A stretch of DNA of 64,000 bases from Hermodice carunculata. Lineage: Eukaryota > Annelida > Polychaeta > Eunicida > Amphinomidae. A program made the translations under genes and the position numbers. Position 1 is the stretch's first letter, and the number at the start of each line of letters is the position of its first letter. The stretch spans positions 81,798,365-81,862,364 of the forward strand of contig OZ026622.1 in assembly GCA_964020975.1 (NCBI GenBank), given 5' to 3'. The notes under the pieces are model-generated. The model saw nothing but the letters and a program-made list of their open reading frames with translations, was not told where the DNA came from and did not search any database. Shown piece after piece: positions 43,535-55,508 of this stretch.

Positions 43535-44160
43535 CTCAGCAGAGGTGTCCACAAAAGAGGCCATAAAACCCAATAAACTAAAAATAAGGCCAACAAAGTC
43601 TATATTTTTGAAAAAGTACATTAAGTGTACAATTGTATTTTGTCATTGTCATTTGTGTCACAGGTCTTGTGTTTATACAGCAATTGCGCAAAGTGAACGT
43701 GCAATTGTTCTAATTTTTCAGTTAGAAATGGATTAAACTTTTTTACTTTTCATTCGAACTTTGAAATTCTTGTGGATGCTAAAGTGAGATGTCAACCTTC
43801 CAATATCAAATAGTTCTAAAAACCAAACAAAGCAAAAGTTGCAAAAAGTGAGACCCACTTTTTGTATTCACTACTTATAGTTTATTTTGCTACAAAAATT
43901 TCAAAGTTTGAATGAAAGGTAAAGAAGTTGAATCCATTTTAAACTGAAAAAAATAGGAAAATTGCACATTCTTTTTGCGTAATTGGTGTATAAACACAAG
44001 ACATGTGACACAAATGACAATGATAAAACACAATTCTCCGCAAATCACAATGACAAAACATAATTTTCCACCTAATGCACTTTTCAAAAATATATACGTT
44101 TTTGGACTTATCTTTTTTAGTTCATTGCGTTTTGTGGCCTATTTTGTGGACGCTTCTCCC
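43535..44160. mobile_element. Fold-back element with about 250-bp arms
   Basis: The left arm (about 43540-43785) and right arm (about 43885-44155) are inverted copies. Shared words include GTGTCCACAAAA, TATATTTTTGAAAA, GTCATTGTCATTTGTGTCAC and CTTGTGTTTATAC. About 100 bp separate them. The arms differ by a moderate number of changes, and the right arm has an extra 30 bp or so. No coding capacity. Confidence 0.8.
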
Positions 44161-47100
44161 AAGCAGAAGTATATCCTTAAGGGTGGCATGACAGACACAT
44201 TTTTAATTTCCTCTGTTTTCTGTAATCCCGTATCATCTGTTACACCAAGATATATATCCTTTTCGTTCACTGCAAAGTTATACAAATCTCCTGGCACTTT
44301 AGTAACATGCTGCCAAATATACATCACTGTTTCACAATCAACATATGTTGCATTAAATTTTCTTAAAATTCACATCATTTGCACATACCATTTGAGCTTT
44401 TAAATTTTCTCCACCTTCCTTTTGAATACACTACTCCATTTAGACATTTCCATTGAAATTCTTTCACTTTATTATTTTTTAATCTATTACACAAGAAATT
44501 GTATATTTTCCCAAATCTAACTCACCATATATTTGTTCCCATTTAATCTCCGGTTATTTTTTTGAAATCAGCTTTTATGAGACAATGATATATAAATATG
44601 GAGTTTAGCTGTTCTAAATCTATCCAAATCCCTCCTTGAAAATTCCCAGTTCTCCACTCTCTTCAAAAAATTTATTGGGTTCATCTTGGTTATTTCTTAC
44701 GCTATCTTTCCACATACTTGTCATACTGTTCCAGATTTTAAATTAAACTTCTGCTATTGCTAACTTTCGTTTTTACGTATTGTATTCTAAATCTTCTCTC
44801 CAAGTTAATATATCATTTAGCTTTAGAATACCATTCTTTGCCTGGCTATCTTTGACTGAAACTGCCCCCTTTGATCTGATAAAAAATTGCACCAGATAAA
44901 TTCATTCAAAATTTTCTCACAACTCCCAACATGTGTCTCTTTGTTTAAGTTTTAGTAATGCCAAAAAGCATTTTTTATAATATTTTGAGATAACCAACTA
45001 AAGTAGATGAGTCACTACATTTCAGAGCAAAGCATTCACAATTAATTATGTATCTAAACATTTGAAATATTGTTTAGCTAAAATATTCCAATTTGTATTT
45101 TCATCTTCCATGATTATTTTTCAAAATCATTATAAACCAATGTCCTTTACTTTTTTCTGTGCCTGGTGCACCCAAACCTCCAAATTCTTTGCTTCTTACA
45201 TTTAATCTTTCCAAATATAATCCCAAATTATCCTTTTAATTTCATGTAACAATGTATCTGATATACTCTTCAGCTGTAAAGGAAATCTTTAAATACTAAT
45301 TTCTATGGAATTTACTAAATATACCCTTCCTAATGTGGACAGGTTTCTTTTCTCCCATATATCTAAACTCTTTTGCATTTGTAGAATTTTTCCTTCCCAA
45401 AAGTCTTTTATCATTTTGGTTCTCTCCCTGTGGCAGTCCAAGTGCTTGTACAGGGTTATTTGTCCAATCAACGATCATGCAATTATTTTCTGTCAAGAGT
45501 ATTTAGTTTAATTCCTTTGTTGTTGTCCTCATTTATTTTAGCTCCAGGTACTTAGTTGTATGTTTTTAAGATTTTTTTTTAAAAACCCCAACTTTTCAAT
45601 AGATTAAGCATTCGCAAAACAACCTTGTGTATCATCTGCATATGCACTTATCTTAATTTCACCACATGTCTCTTCACCGGTTATTTATCTTAATACCTTC
45701 CAATTTTCCCAGTCAAATGGTTTCAGCAAGTGGTCCTGCCTTTATAATGTAAAAGTACGGAGACAGGAGAGACCTCTGGCTCATACTTCTGCTGATTTAA
45801 AAATATTTGAACATAAGTCTATTGGTAAAAATTTCACGTTTTGCTTCCTTGTATAAAGTTTTAATTATTTTTCTAAATTTTTATACAAAACCATACTTTA
45901 TTAATAGTAATAACAGACAATAGTTAATATCTGCATTCAGCCTGACACCTTGTTCCATGTATCTCTGTTTTAAATGTACAATCTGATCATTTTTTATTAA
46001 AAACTTTAAGTTCCTTTTTTATTCTCGATGCAATTACTCTTTCCACGAGCTTGCAGTCAGTGTTGACGAGAGCTAGTGGTCTCTAGCTTTTAATTGATTC
46101 TCTTTCCCCTACTTTGTAAATCAATGAAATTACCCCCCCCCCCTTGGTGTGATTGACATCATTCTTCTGCTTCAAAACACTCTCAACTTGAGTAAAGTCA
46201 TCATATATTACATGCCAAAACATTTTGTTAAATGCATTTGGTATGCCATCCTCACTTGGACTTGGATTAGGTTTCATATTTTTCATTGACTCTGTAAGTT
46301 TGCCATTTTTATTGCTTCTTCACATGATATCCGTGGTTCCCCTGGTAATGACACATAAACATTTGACAACAATTTATTTACTTCTACTCTATTTATACCT
46401 TGTGATTTGTATAAATTTTCATCAAAACTTTTTTGTTCTTTTAATATATATGTTCAATGCTTTTCACTACTTGACCATCTTGTCTTCTAATTTTTGTCTA
46501 CACTGCTTATGTCCAATTTACTTTTGCCCTTATCAGCTTTTCTGAGTATAAATTTCTACTGTTTTCATTTCTCGTTGTAATTCCTGTAAGCATTCTGCAC
46601 TCATACCATCATCATTTAAATCCTTTTCTGATTTTTGTGACGCTTTTTCCTTCCTGAGCATTTTTCACTTTGGAACATTGCATTGTTAATTCTTTAATTT
46701 TTCTTTTACACTTTTCTACCAACTTCTTAAATTCTGAAAAACTTCTTTCTTACTTTTCCAATCGATCAAAAATTCTTTGAATTGCTTCCGAAAAGCTTAT
46801 GATTAATTGCATTACTTTTCATCTCCCATCGGCCTGGTCCTCTTTGTGTCGCCTCTGTTTAAAAACACCAGTGTGAATGCCTTATGACCAGAGCACACAG
46901 CATTTATAATGCCAACATTTGTAACTTTTGAATCTACTCTGATGCTATTAGCCAATAATCTTGATGCTGTTCTTGAATTTCCTCTTTTAAACGTATATAG
47001 CAATTTTTCTAGATACCGTCTTCAGTACACACCTTTGATATTACATTCCTGCGTAAGTTTCACTATTTCTTTTCTTCCTTGCTCATTGTAAATCACTTTA

Positions 47101-48790
47101 TTTCCACTATCCTATCCTAATCAGTCAAAACACAGTTAAGATCTCTCCCCCCCTTACATTCTCCTTATCTTTAATCATTTTTTGCAACTCGTAAAGAAAA
47201 AAATATTTCCTTTTGTTTCCTTTGTTTGAAGCATATACATATACCAATGCACATACTTGTTCTTCAACCTGTATATTACCTGTTATGCATCTTCCGTTGT
47301 TATCTATTTTCAAGTCTTTAAAAGCAAATATCTTTGGTCTCCTTTGAAAAGAATTGCAACTGCTCTCTCATTATTTTAATATATCGTCCAGTAATTTTTT
47401 TTTCATCGCAATGAGTATCCTGAAGAAATATTATATCACTAGTTCTTACGTTACCAATAGAACAATATTTTCCTTTTTTGTCACTCTGAAGTCCGTTAAC
47501 ATTTAGTTATATTAACTTAAGATAACTTATAGTATATCCATTTGTACTTTTGGGCTTTTCAAACATTTTTTTCTGGAGATGGAGGTGTGGCATTTCCACT
47601 ACCCTTCCCTTTTCTCCGCAATTGGCGAGAACACCTTGCCAAAGTCCTAGCTCTGCTCACACATCTATGCTCTGTTTGGTCTTGTTTGTGAGGAGTCCTC
47701 CCCACGGACACTGAAATGAATGCCAGAGCTATCTTCTGCCATGTACCACCTAGCTGCAGATATCTTTTCGGTGCAATGTGCTCTTAGTGGTCCAGAAGAA
47801 ATGCACCATATTTTTAGCCCATCTTTTCAAAAAATTGTTTAAAAATTTGAGTGTTTCGTTATGGATTTCAACTTTTTGGCTTCTACTCTTTCTGGGGGTG
47901 ACTGCTGATAGGAGTAATTTGACATGTGGAAACTTTTCCTAAACTTGGGTTAAACCCTTGTGTATTCTCCCACCGCATCACTGATGTCGACTTAATATTT
48001 TAACACATCATTTGTTCCCAAATGAATTTCTACTTCTCTGCATCATCAGAGTTCTCAATTTGCCTTAGTACCTTTTCCACTTCTTCAGATTTAATACCAG
48101 GTTGGATAACCCTGGCAATGTTGACACTTTCAAAGTCTGCACTTTTTCAGCATTGAATCTGCCAGCACAACATTAGAGGGTTTAACGGTAGGTTTCTGAA
48201 GATTCATTACTCCCAGCAGCTTGACTCACTCCTTCTACCATTTGTGGTCTCTCTAGCTCCCAGTCATCCTTGCAGTCTTTACAGTTAATCTTAGGCGCCA
48301 TGTTTGTACATCGTACCTTCCTCTGTGTCTGTATCTCTTATTTCACCTCTATTTAGAGCGCTCTGAATGACTGTGCCGTACCTGGTTAAAGATTTTACTA
48401 TACCAGAGTCCTCCATCTCATATGGGGCATATTTCACTCACATCAGTGACCAATCTATATACATTCACTGGTTTTATATGCACATTTCTATTTTTCAATC
48501 CATCCATCAGTTTCTGCACTGAGTCAGTATTTTTCAGTGATATTCTACATTCATTCAGTATCATTTGCGCTGCTCTATCGGCCGCATTGAATATCTTCTG
48601 TATACTTTCTAACACCTCTGTATCTTTGAGTCTTTTGAACTTTTGCGCTTGAAATTTCAATATAAAAATCTCTGTTCAACATTGTGATGGTTTCCCTTTG
48701 AACATGAGTGTGTTGCCAAGAAGCGACCCAGTCTAAATTGAATTCCCTTTCTTTTTTCACAGTCTACTGCTCTCAATGAATGGGTCTGTC
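44161..48790 (-). pseudogene. Decayed Tx1-like LINE, nearly full length
   Basis: On the minus strand the parts run in LINE order. An ORF1-like stretch (about 48760-48400) reads SIQKIFNAADRAAQMILNEC, ISLKNTDSVQKLMDGL, VNVYRLVTDVSE. Endonuclease traces follow: CALVYVYASNKGNKRKYFFL (about 47250) and SVRVDS...SGHKAFTL (about 46900). RT traces are PSEDGIPNAFNKMFWHVIYD and GGGVISLIYKVGERESIKS (46286-46083), with AYADDT kept at 45629-45645. A C-terminal piece is WEKRNLSTLGRVYLVNSIEI (about 45340). Stops and frameshifts are many. Two ORFs and this endonuclease/RT style fit the L1/Tx1 group. The 3' end abuts the fold-back element. Confidence 0.75.
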
Positions 48791-49505
48791 CTGACTTTAG
48801 GCTACAGAGGTCAGCGCATTATGACAGTGCTACCCAAAAGTCTCCAAAATACAGCAAAAGGCTTTCAAAACTGTCCAGGAATTGTCAGCCATGTGGTCGT
48901 GGTATGCTCACTCATCAGCCATGGTTGTTTCTTGACGGTATGAACACAATTACATTATGAAACTTTAATGTACATTCTTTTGTTCTCAAGAAGGTCAATA
49001 TCTAACAATATAGACCCGACTGAACAAAGAACAGGTCAATATCCAACAATAGTTTACATATTGACCTGCCCTTTGTTACAGGGTGCGGACCTGGAATGAA
49101 CGAACAAGTGCAATGAAACAGCATTCATAAACAATTTATTAGATTATGATATGAGACAAACTGGTGGCGAAGCAAACTAAAGAATGGATTTGCACAGGTC
49201 TGATCATAATCAAAATAAAGTCATGTAAATCATGGCACTAATCAACGACTCTTTTAATGGGTGCAATGCATAACTCATGATTATTTTAATTATCAAAATG
49301 AAACTTGTCAGATGTTCTTTATGATTAAAACGACTTGGTCAGTTGCTGTGATTAAACCAAAATTCTGACTGGAGTTTCACAGTTCTATTCATTTACATAA
49401 ACAAAGTTCTATGAAATAATGGCGCTATAAGCCATGCTGTTTATGGGTGAACGTGTTGACCCATTATTCAAGGTTGTAAAATAAAAGTTGCCAGATTGTA
49501 TTTTT

Positions 49506-49520
49506 TATTTATTATTTATT
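49506..49520 (-). terminator. Poly(A) signals of the recombinase gene
   Basis: On the minus strand AATAAATAATAAATAAAA lies about 165 bp past the stop at 49685. Confidence 0.5.
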
Positions 49521-49684
49521 TTCATATATAAATCAACTGATTCATACTGATTCATATAAACAAAGTTACACGATATGTTAATCAGGAAACTACATGTGTC
49601 TGTTTATGTGTACACAACTTGACACATTGTTCAAATTGGCGAAAGTAAATTTGCTGGCTGACTTTTCTTTTAAGGTGTGAATTT

Positions 49685-50995
49685 TTACTTATTATTCAAG
49701 TTTCCAAAAGTAACACTTCCACCATAGATATTGAAAACATATGCTGTGCCTGGCTCCTTGTCCTTGGGTGGGCTGGTAGGAGCAGGATGGTCACGGGTGG
49801 GTGTATTCTCACTGTGCCTGCACACCACCTCCATGAACTTGCTGTCTGCAGGTTCTGGCTTAATGTTGTCCTGTTCAGTTTTAATACATTTAGATTGAAT
49901 AACATTAGAAATATTTTGAAGCTGCCCAGTAGATGGCCTTTTGTACTTCTGAACGGCTGCACTGCGGTGGCCTGTTTGTAACTGTATCAGTTGTTCTGGG
50001 ATTCCACCCTGGAAGAGCCTTGTCGCCGTAGTTACACGCAATAAATGGTTAGTAAAATATCCTGGAATTGCTGCCTCTTGCATTATTTCTTTCATCATGT
50101 TTTTAAGTTTATTGTGTCCAATAGGTTGCCTGGTATACCACACTGCTTCTTCGAATAACTGCTTATTTTCTAGACTCTTTGGTTTAAGATAGAAAGCAGA
50201 CTCTAGAGCATCAGGGGGACATGCATATAGGTATTTGTCAAAGACATTTACAGGACAGCGTTCTGGACAGTTATCATTTTGCCAGGCTTTTGCAGTACGT
50301 GGTTTTATGTTTTTGTCTTTTAGGCCTCCTTTGAAGGTCTTACTTACAGTTTCGGGGTACTGTAAATATTTTTTACCAGAAGGGTCGTCGCATATTATAA
50401 AGTTGCGACTGGACAAATTTCGATGCTCATCCCCACTACGGAGACCGAAGTTGGTGCCAATTAAGTAAAATGTAGCTCTCAACAGAGATAATGGATTGTG
50501 AACTCCTAAAATACCCAATGCCCACAACTGTTCCTCTTGCTCATATGTGATGCTTTGAGCGGTTTTAACACGCATGCCAACACCCTCTCTTGAAGACATT
50601 TTCATGCTGTTATCTAGAGAAAACTTGATTTTCACGTACTGGGGGTCGTTGAGAAGACTAACATGTCGGCCTTGAAGTTGCAGGAGCTTTTGCAAGCTAC
50701 ACACTATTTCAAAAAGAGATTTAGCAGGGTACTTGCTGCCATCTTCTTTGCGAGTTTCCAGCAGGAAAATGGGAAGAAATTCATTCAAATTGTCACTGTT
50801 CATGGTTTCAAGTTCAGGAATTGGGGGTCCAGTTCCCTTTAGTTTCCACATTCGCCACTGTTCGAAAATGCGATAGGCCCAGGCTGCTTTTTTCTGTGTA
50901 TTTATGGGTGTGACAGCTTTCACCAAGTCCAGTTCACTCAATGGCTGTCCAATTGATTGGAATCGGGAGGTAGGATCTGTAAGGAAAAAATGCAT
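49685..50995 (-). CDS. Crypton-type tyrosine recombinase (DUF3504-like)
   Basis: 436 residues counted from an ATG at 50995; splicing more likely begins at the acceptor ttttttccttacag|ATCCTACC (about 50976), which needs one base from an upstream exon. Residues about 10-130 are a helical DNA-binding domain (TQKKAAWAYRIFEQWRMWKL). The catalytic core holds R186 (TNFGLRSGDEHRNL), H317 and R320 (TNHLLRVTTATRLF), H343 (TGHRS) and Y351 (AVQKYKR), so the usual R-H-R-H-Y set is present. These enzymes cut and rejoin DNA through a 3'-phosphotyrosine. The tail ends YVFNIYGGSVTFGNLNNK, a motif often seen in such genes. It may be an active Crypton or a host gene derived from one; both fit. Confidence 0.8.
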   Translation of the reverse strand: MHFFLTDPTSRFQSIGQPLSELDLVKAVTPINTQKKAAWAYRIFEQWRMWKLKGTGPPIPELETMNSDNLNEFLPIFLLETRKEDGSKYPAKSLFEIVCSLQKLLQLQGRHVSLLNDPQYVKIKFSLDNSMKMSSREGVGMRVKTAQSITYEQEEQLWALGILGVHNPLSLLRATFYLIGTNFGLRSGDEHRNLSSRNFIICDDPSGKKYLQYPETVSKTFKGGLKDKNIKPRTAKAWQNDNCPERCPVNVFDKYLYACPPDALESAFYLKPKSLENKQLFEEAVWYTRQPIGHNKLKNMMKEIMQEAAIPGYFTNHLLRVTTATRLFQGGIPEQLIQLQTGHRSAAVQKYKRPSTGQLQNISNVIQSKCIKTEQDNIKPEPADSKFMEVVCRHSENTPTRDHPAPTSPPKDKEPGTAYVFNIYGGSVTFGNLNNK

Positions 50996-51322
50996 GACTT
51001 ATGTATGCAAGTATGTATGTGTTTGTGAGTGTTCATCACCTACAAGCACCATTCATAGAAGGAAAGGGGTCAAATTTAAATGGTACTTTTGGTCATACAT
51101 GATTAAAATAAAAATCAATGAATACAGTCAATTTTATTAGGTTGCTTCAATAAACGTTTGGAAAGTACCTGCCATATGTGCTATTTGTTTGTGACATGTA
51201 ATATATGTAATATGCAAATACCCTTGAAAAAATGTATTTCAACGGGCCCTATTTGAGTGTGTTTTGTTTATACAGATTGCAAAAGCGAGTGAAACACTTT
51301 GCTTTTGATAAATCAAAATATA

Positions 51323-52844
51323 CTGAACCCCAATGAAAAGTATCCACATAAAAAAATTAACAAATTAATTTTGTAAGTTACTAAGTACTGTGTGTGCATA
51401 TATGCATGGTTTGGAGCCTACATCAGGGTCATTCAGGACAACTTTTTAACTTTTGCTGGGTTGTTACATAATGCATGTGACTTTTGTGCACCGAATATGG
51501 CTTCTGACCACCACTCCTATTGGATGGCTAAAATGACCTGATGTTTTCAGTGGCTTTAAAAAGGGATGTTCAGCCAAGAAAAAAGCCAGTGGTCTCAGGT
51601 GTGTTGAGGCGATCATGCCGCGTCTGAGCCAAGGTCAAAGACACCATGCTTTGGGGCTTGCAGAGGGTGGAGTCCCAATCACTCAAATCGCACAAAGAAT
51701 GGGGTGTACTCGGCGCACCATCCAACGACTAATTGAACGGCAACAAGAAACTGGATCCGTAGATGATCGGCCTAGGCCTGGCCGAGAAAGAATGACAACA
51801 CCTGGCCAAGACCGTCACATCCGGCTGATGCACCTGCGAGACCGTTTCCGTACAGCAGCCCAAACAGCCCGTGAGACTCAAGGGGTGAATCACCGTCCTG
51901 TCAGTAGTTCTACTGTGGAGAGGCGACTGAGGAGCAGTGGCCTAACAGCCAGAAGACCTTACAGGGGTAACCTGCTGACCCAACCCAGAAGAGAAAGACG
52001 ACTGCAGTGGTGTAGAGCACACTCCAGGTGGACTCGCCAGCAGTGGAATACCGTCCTTTTTACTGACGAGTCCCGTTTTTGTGTCAGCAGAGCAGATGGC
52101 AGAGAACGTGTGTGGCGCCGGACTGGGGAGAGATATGCAGATGCCTGTGTCCGTCAGGCAGATCGATGGGGTGGACCCTCTGTCATGGTGTGGGCAGGCA
52201 TCAGCAACCGCTACCGGACACCCCCAGTGGTCATTCAAGGGATCCTCAATGCTAGGCGGTACATTGATGAGGTGCTGGAGCCGCACATGGTCCCATTTAT
52301 GGAGCAGCATCAAGATCTGGCGATCTTTCAGCAGGACAATGCACGTGCACACTCTGCAAGATTAACAATGAACTTTCTCAATGAGAACAACATCAATGTC
52401 ATGGAATGGCCAGCGTTCTCACCCGATCTGAGCCCTATTGAACATTTGTGGGATCAGTTAGGCCAAGGTATTCAACGGAGGACACCTAGGCCTACTACCC
52501 GAAACCAGCTGATCCAAGCTCTGCAGGAAGAATGGAATAATGTTCCCCAACACAGAATTCAAACCCTGGTCAGCAGTATGCGCCGCAGATGTATAGCATG
52601 TGTTGATGCTCGAGGTGGCCACATCCCATATTGAACAGAAAAATTTGTGTGACTTTCAATTAGGGCAGTTAATGACATTTTTTGCCTGTAAGTGACGTTA
52701 ATGTCGGTAGAGCGTGACATTATTTTTACGCCAGAAAAGTGAATGCTTTGTTAAGTTCTAAGCACGTCTAGGTATGAAATGTTTCAAGTATAAACAATAA
52801 AATACTTCAAAATTGGCATGTGGATACTTTTCATTGGGGTTCAG
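51323..52844 (+). mobile_element. Tc1-like transposon, 1522 bp, looks complete
   Basis: Perfect 27-bp inverted ends start CTGAACCCCAATGAAAAGTA and continue TCCACAT; a TA target duplication flanks them (51321-51322, 52845-52846). A single uninterrupted transposase gene lies inside. It is inserted between the recombinase exon and the next minus-strand exon. Perfect ends and an open gene point to a young copy. Confidence 0.95.
51615..52634 (+). CDS. Tc1-type DDE transposase, 339 aa
   Basis: It cuts and pastes its own element. The N-terminal 110 residues or so form paired helix-turn-helix domains (QRHHALGLAEGGVPITQIAQ, CTRRTIQRLI; PVSSSTVERRLRSSGL) with a GRPR-like RPRPGRER link near residue 55. 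The catalytic domain has D151 (VLFTDESRF), D241 (FQQDNARAH) and E276 (LSPIEHLWD), giving the DD34E spacing of the Tc1 group. Length is typical of the family (about 340). Start ATCATGCCGC is the first ATG in frame. No defect is visible. Confidence 0.95.
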   Translation: MPRLSQGQRHHALGLAEGGVPITQIAQRMGCTRRTIQRLIERQQETGSVDDRPRPGRERMTTPGQDRHIRLMHLRDRFRTAAQTARETQGVNHRPVSSSTVERRLRSSGLTARRPYRGNLLTQPRRERRLQWCRAHSRWTRQQWNTVLFTDESRFCVSRADGRERVWRRTGERYADACVRQADRWGGPSVMVWAGISNRYRTPPVVIQGILNARRYIDEVLEPHMVPFMEQHQDLAIFQQDNARAHSARLTMNFLNENNINVMEWPAFSPDLSPIEHLWDQLGQGIQRRTPRPTTRNQLIQALQEEWNNVPQHRIQTLVSSMRRRCIACVDARGGHIPY

Positions 52845-52847
52845 TAT

Positions 52848-53553
52848 AACTTTAATTGACACACACACAAAAGAAAAAAGCGCAACAATCCGAATGTAGA
52901 TTTACTTTCATTAGATTGGTAAATGTTGATGTGACATTTTTTCCATGTTAACCATGTTTCTTGCTTTTCAGTAACATACAGTATATCGACCTTGTCTGAT
53001 ACAATGGTTTGCCTATTTATGGCAGTCATAAGAAAATTACTGTTTCATCATTAATACACGATGGCTGTCTCTCTCCATGGTATGGCAAAACTTTGCTGTT
53101 TTTAAAACAATTGACAAGGTAAAATGCACAATTTTGATTTTTTAACTATTTCTTTCTGGGAATATCAAAATCAAATGAGTGCATAGACTTGAGAATAGCA
53201 ATCAGTGTGGTATGTTTTGAATGACACCTGGATCATATCAAGTGCAAAATGCAAAGTGGGGCCTCGCTTTTCATCATTAACACCTACGGCCATTTTTTTC
53301 ATAAATTATGCCAGCACATTTATTTGAGTGATCAAGGAGGTGGCAAATAATATTTATCATCGAGCTCCCAGGGGTGATCCATTTACATTCACAATCATTT
53401 CGTATTACTTGATATATATCTGAATTGCCATAATATTATTGACAAAATACACAAGAGCTGAAGAAATAAGGACCTATACATATATAGTACCTTGTACATT
53501 GGTCCATGCATTTTTGAAGGAGCTATAATTAGATTTATGTTCTACATTTACAC
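52848..53553. other. Intronic/intergenic DNA, no gene seen
   Basis: No coding signal or repeat ends between the Tc1 element and the fold-back hairpin. Confidence 0.5.
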
Positions 53554-54320
53554 CACGGGGAGACTGTAAAATTGTGTTCGGCCTTCACTTTGGCCCCTAT
53601 GGATAAATGACAAGGGACACAACTATGGCGACCCTGGCTTTCCGAATCTGTACTCGTCTGTTGAAAAGTGCCTAATAAAGTCCAAATATCCCATGTAATG
53701 TGGCATACCATACGTCTCTGTGTTCCTTGTTACTTATTCTCTTAGATACTCCTAACTTTCAGCTTCCTATCTCCTGTTTTACACACGTAACTGCATTCCG
53801 AAAACCAAAAATACGATTTGCGTCGACCTCCTCTTCAACCAGCACTTCCGAGCACAGTTATGTATTGGAGAAAATGTGAGACCCGCTGCAGCGAGAGACA
53901 CGCCGTCTTACGGAGAATAGCAGCCACGTGACGCTGCCAGCGAAGGTTCCCTTCAAAATTTCCAGTTGATTCTGTACCTCGTTGCAGCGGGTTTCACAGT
54001 TCCCCCCAATACATGACTGTACTCGGAAGTGCCGGTTGAAGAGGAGGTCGACGCAAATCGTATTTTTGGTTTTCGGAATGGAGTTACGTGTGTAAAACAG
54101 GAGATAGGAAGCTGAAAGTTAGGAGTATCTAAGAGAATAAGTAACAAGGAACACAGAGACGTATGGTATGCCACATTACATGGGATATTTGGACTTTATT
54201 AGGCACTTTTCAACAGACGAGTACAGATTCGGAAAGCCAGGGTCGCCATAGTTGTGTCCCTTGTCATTTATCCATAGGGGCCAAAGTGAAGGCCGAACAC
54301 AATTTTACAGTCTCCCTGTG
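53554..54320. mobile_element. Large fold-back element, 767 bp with about 340-bp arms
   Basis: Bases 53554-53893 return as an almost exact inverse at about 53980-54320, separated by about 85 bp. Matched landmarks are GGGAGACTGTAAAATTGTGT at the outer ends and AACCCGCTGCA-type words at the inner ends. Differences are few, mostly near the loop. No coding capacity. Confidence 0.95.
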
Positions 54321-54821
54321 ATTTACACACACCACTGATTTTTTAAAGCCAACCCCAGAATTCCTGTCAGTAGATTTACACATGTCAAAGGTCACACATT
54401 CTAACTGATAATGACACGTACGCTGAGAGTCGTCACTGAAGCCAGGTCACCGTATCCAATACAAAATGCCTTTGGTGTGTTATAGGCCCTACATGGATCT
54501 ACACATAGGCGTGGCTGAACATGAAATGAATGATAGAATAATTTTTCATGCTGTAATTTGCCATTTAAACCATTCACTTGCTTCTAATAAAAACTATTGC
54601 CTTGTTAGAGAAAGCTCTAGCTAAAATGACTTGATTTTTCTCTTGATGATACCAATATAAATATTTCACAACTTTACTGTAGCTTTGTAATTTTTACATG
54701 TCAATCTGCACCGACCCCTGGTTGGGGAGGGAGAGGGGGAGGGGAGAAGAGTGAGGGATACATGTCCCCATCCAAGCTGTATAGACAACTTACCTTGAGA
54801 CTGTTCTTTTCGTCTGTAGTT

Positions 54822-55160
54822 TTAAGCCGCAACTATGTATGGTCCCCCCATGCAGGCCATGTCACTAATATCCATAGACTCTTTGCAGGCTTTTTTTAAG
54901 TCCTCTTCAGATATTCCAAGTTTCTTGGCAGTATCATCTACAACCTGACCACGTATGCTAACTGGTTGGTTTCCAGACTCAAGGGCGTTGGCATACAAAT
55001 TATTTTCTTCTGCCATGTCCAGGGCTTGAGACAGAATTCCATCTAAGGAATCATGCGAAATGTCCCCCAGTGGTAGGTTTGTATCTGCAGCATCTAGGGC
55101 TTGTGATAATAACAAATCATCAAGAGGATCCGTATCAATTTGAACTGGCTGCTTCTCCAT
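54822..55160 (-). CDS. Acidic exon with an internal repeat, possible N-terminus of the recombinase gene
   Basis: From MEKQPVQIDTDP (about 55160) the frame gives 112 residues with two copies of one motif: DPLDDLLLSQALDAAD and DSLDGILSQALDMAEE. The distal part is KKLGISEEDLKKACKESMDI. A good minus-strand donor (CTCAAG|gtaagt, about 54793) lies just after the stop. The SQALD style recalls N-termini of Crypton/KIAA1958-like genes, and the recombinase exon needs an upstream exon. But the phase at this donor does not match that acceptor, so a direct join is not supported; a further exon or an indel in the G run at about 54845 could explain it. Confidence 0.45.
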   Translation of the reverse strand: MEKQPVQIDTDPLDDLLLSQALDAADTNLPLGDISHDSLDGILSQALDMAEENNLYANALESGNQPVSIRGQVVDDTAKKLGISEEDLKKACKESMDISDMACMGGPYIVAA

Positions 55161-55508
55161 AGTTTGTATCAATGCAAACTTTCTCAGGCTCAAAGCACAA
55201 AATGAAATGAGGATCTCATCACCTGTCTGGCAAGTGGTGTGGTCACGCACATTAATTTAAATATGAACACTTTCTTAAACATTGACCAATGAAACCATGT
55301 GAATCCAAGAACAATCATTGCGCAATATGCACTGATGATCAAGCCTGCCTGCATGGCAAGGAGGTCACCGGGAAGTGAAGACCACTCCAAAATTTCCATT
55401 AAGCCGGGGGTGAGGTAGATTGATTTTTTAATTTATTTATTTATTTATCTTTCAGACTGAGATTTTATTTCATTCATGGAAAAAATGAACAAAAGAATGT
55501 ACATTAAG

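Noticed and set aside
52081-52365. Second frame inside the Tc1 transposase gene (and the antisense one at 51942-52352)
   Set aside because: Overlap the intact transposase and have no motif.
50976-54793. Direct splice from the donor near 54793 to the acceptor near 50976
   Set aside because: A stop precedes the donor in the acidic frame, and the phase left there does not fit the one-base need of the recombinase exon.
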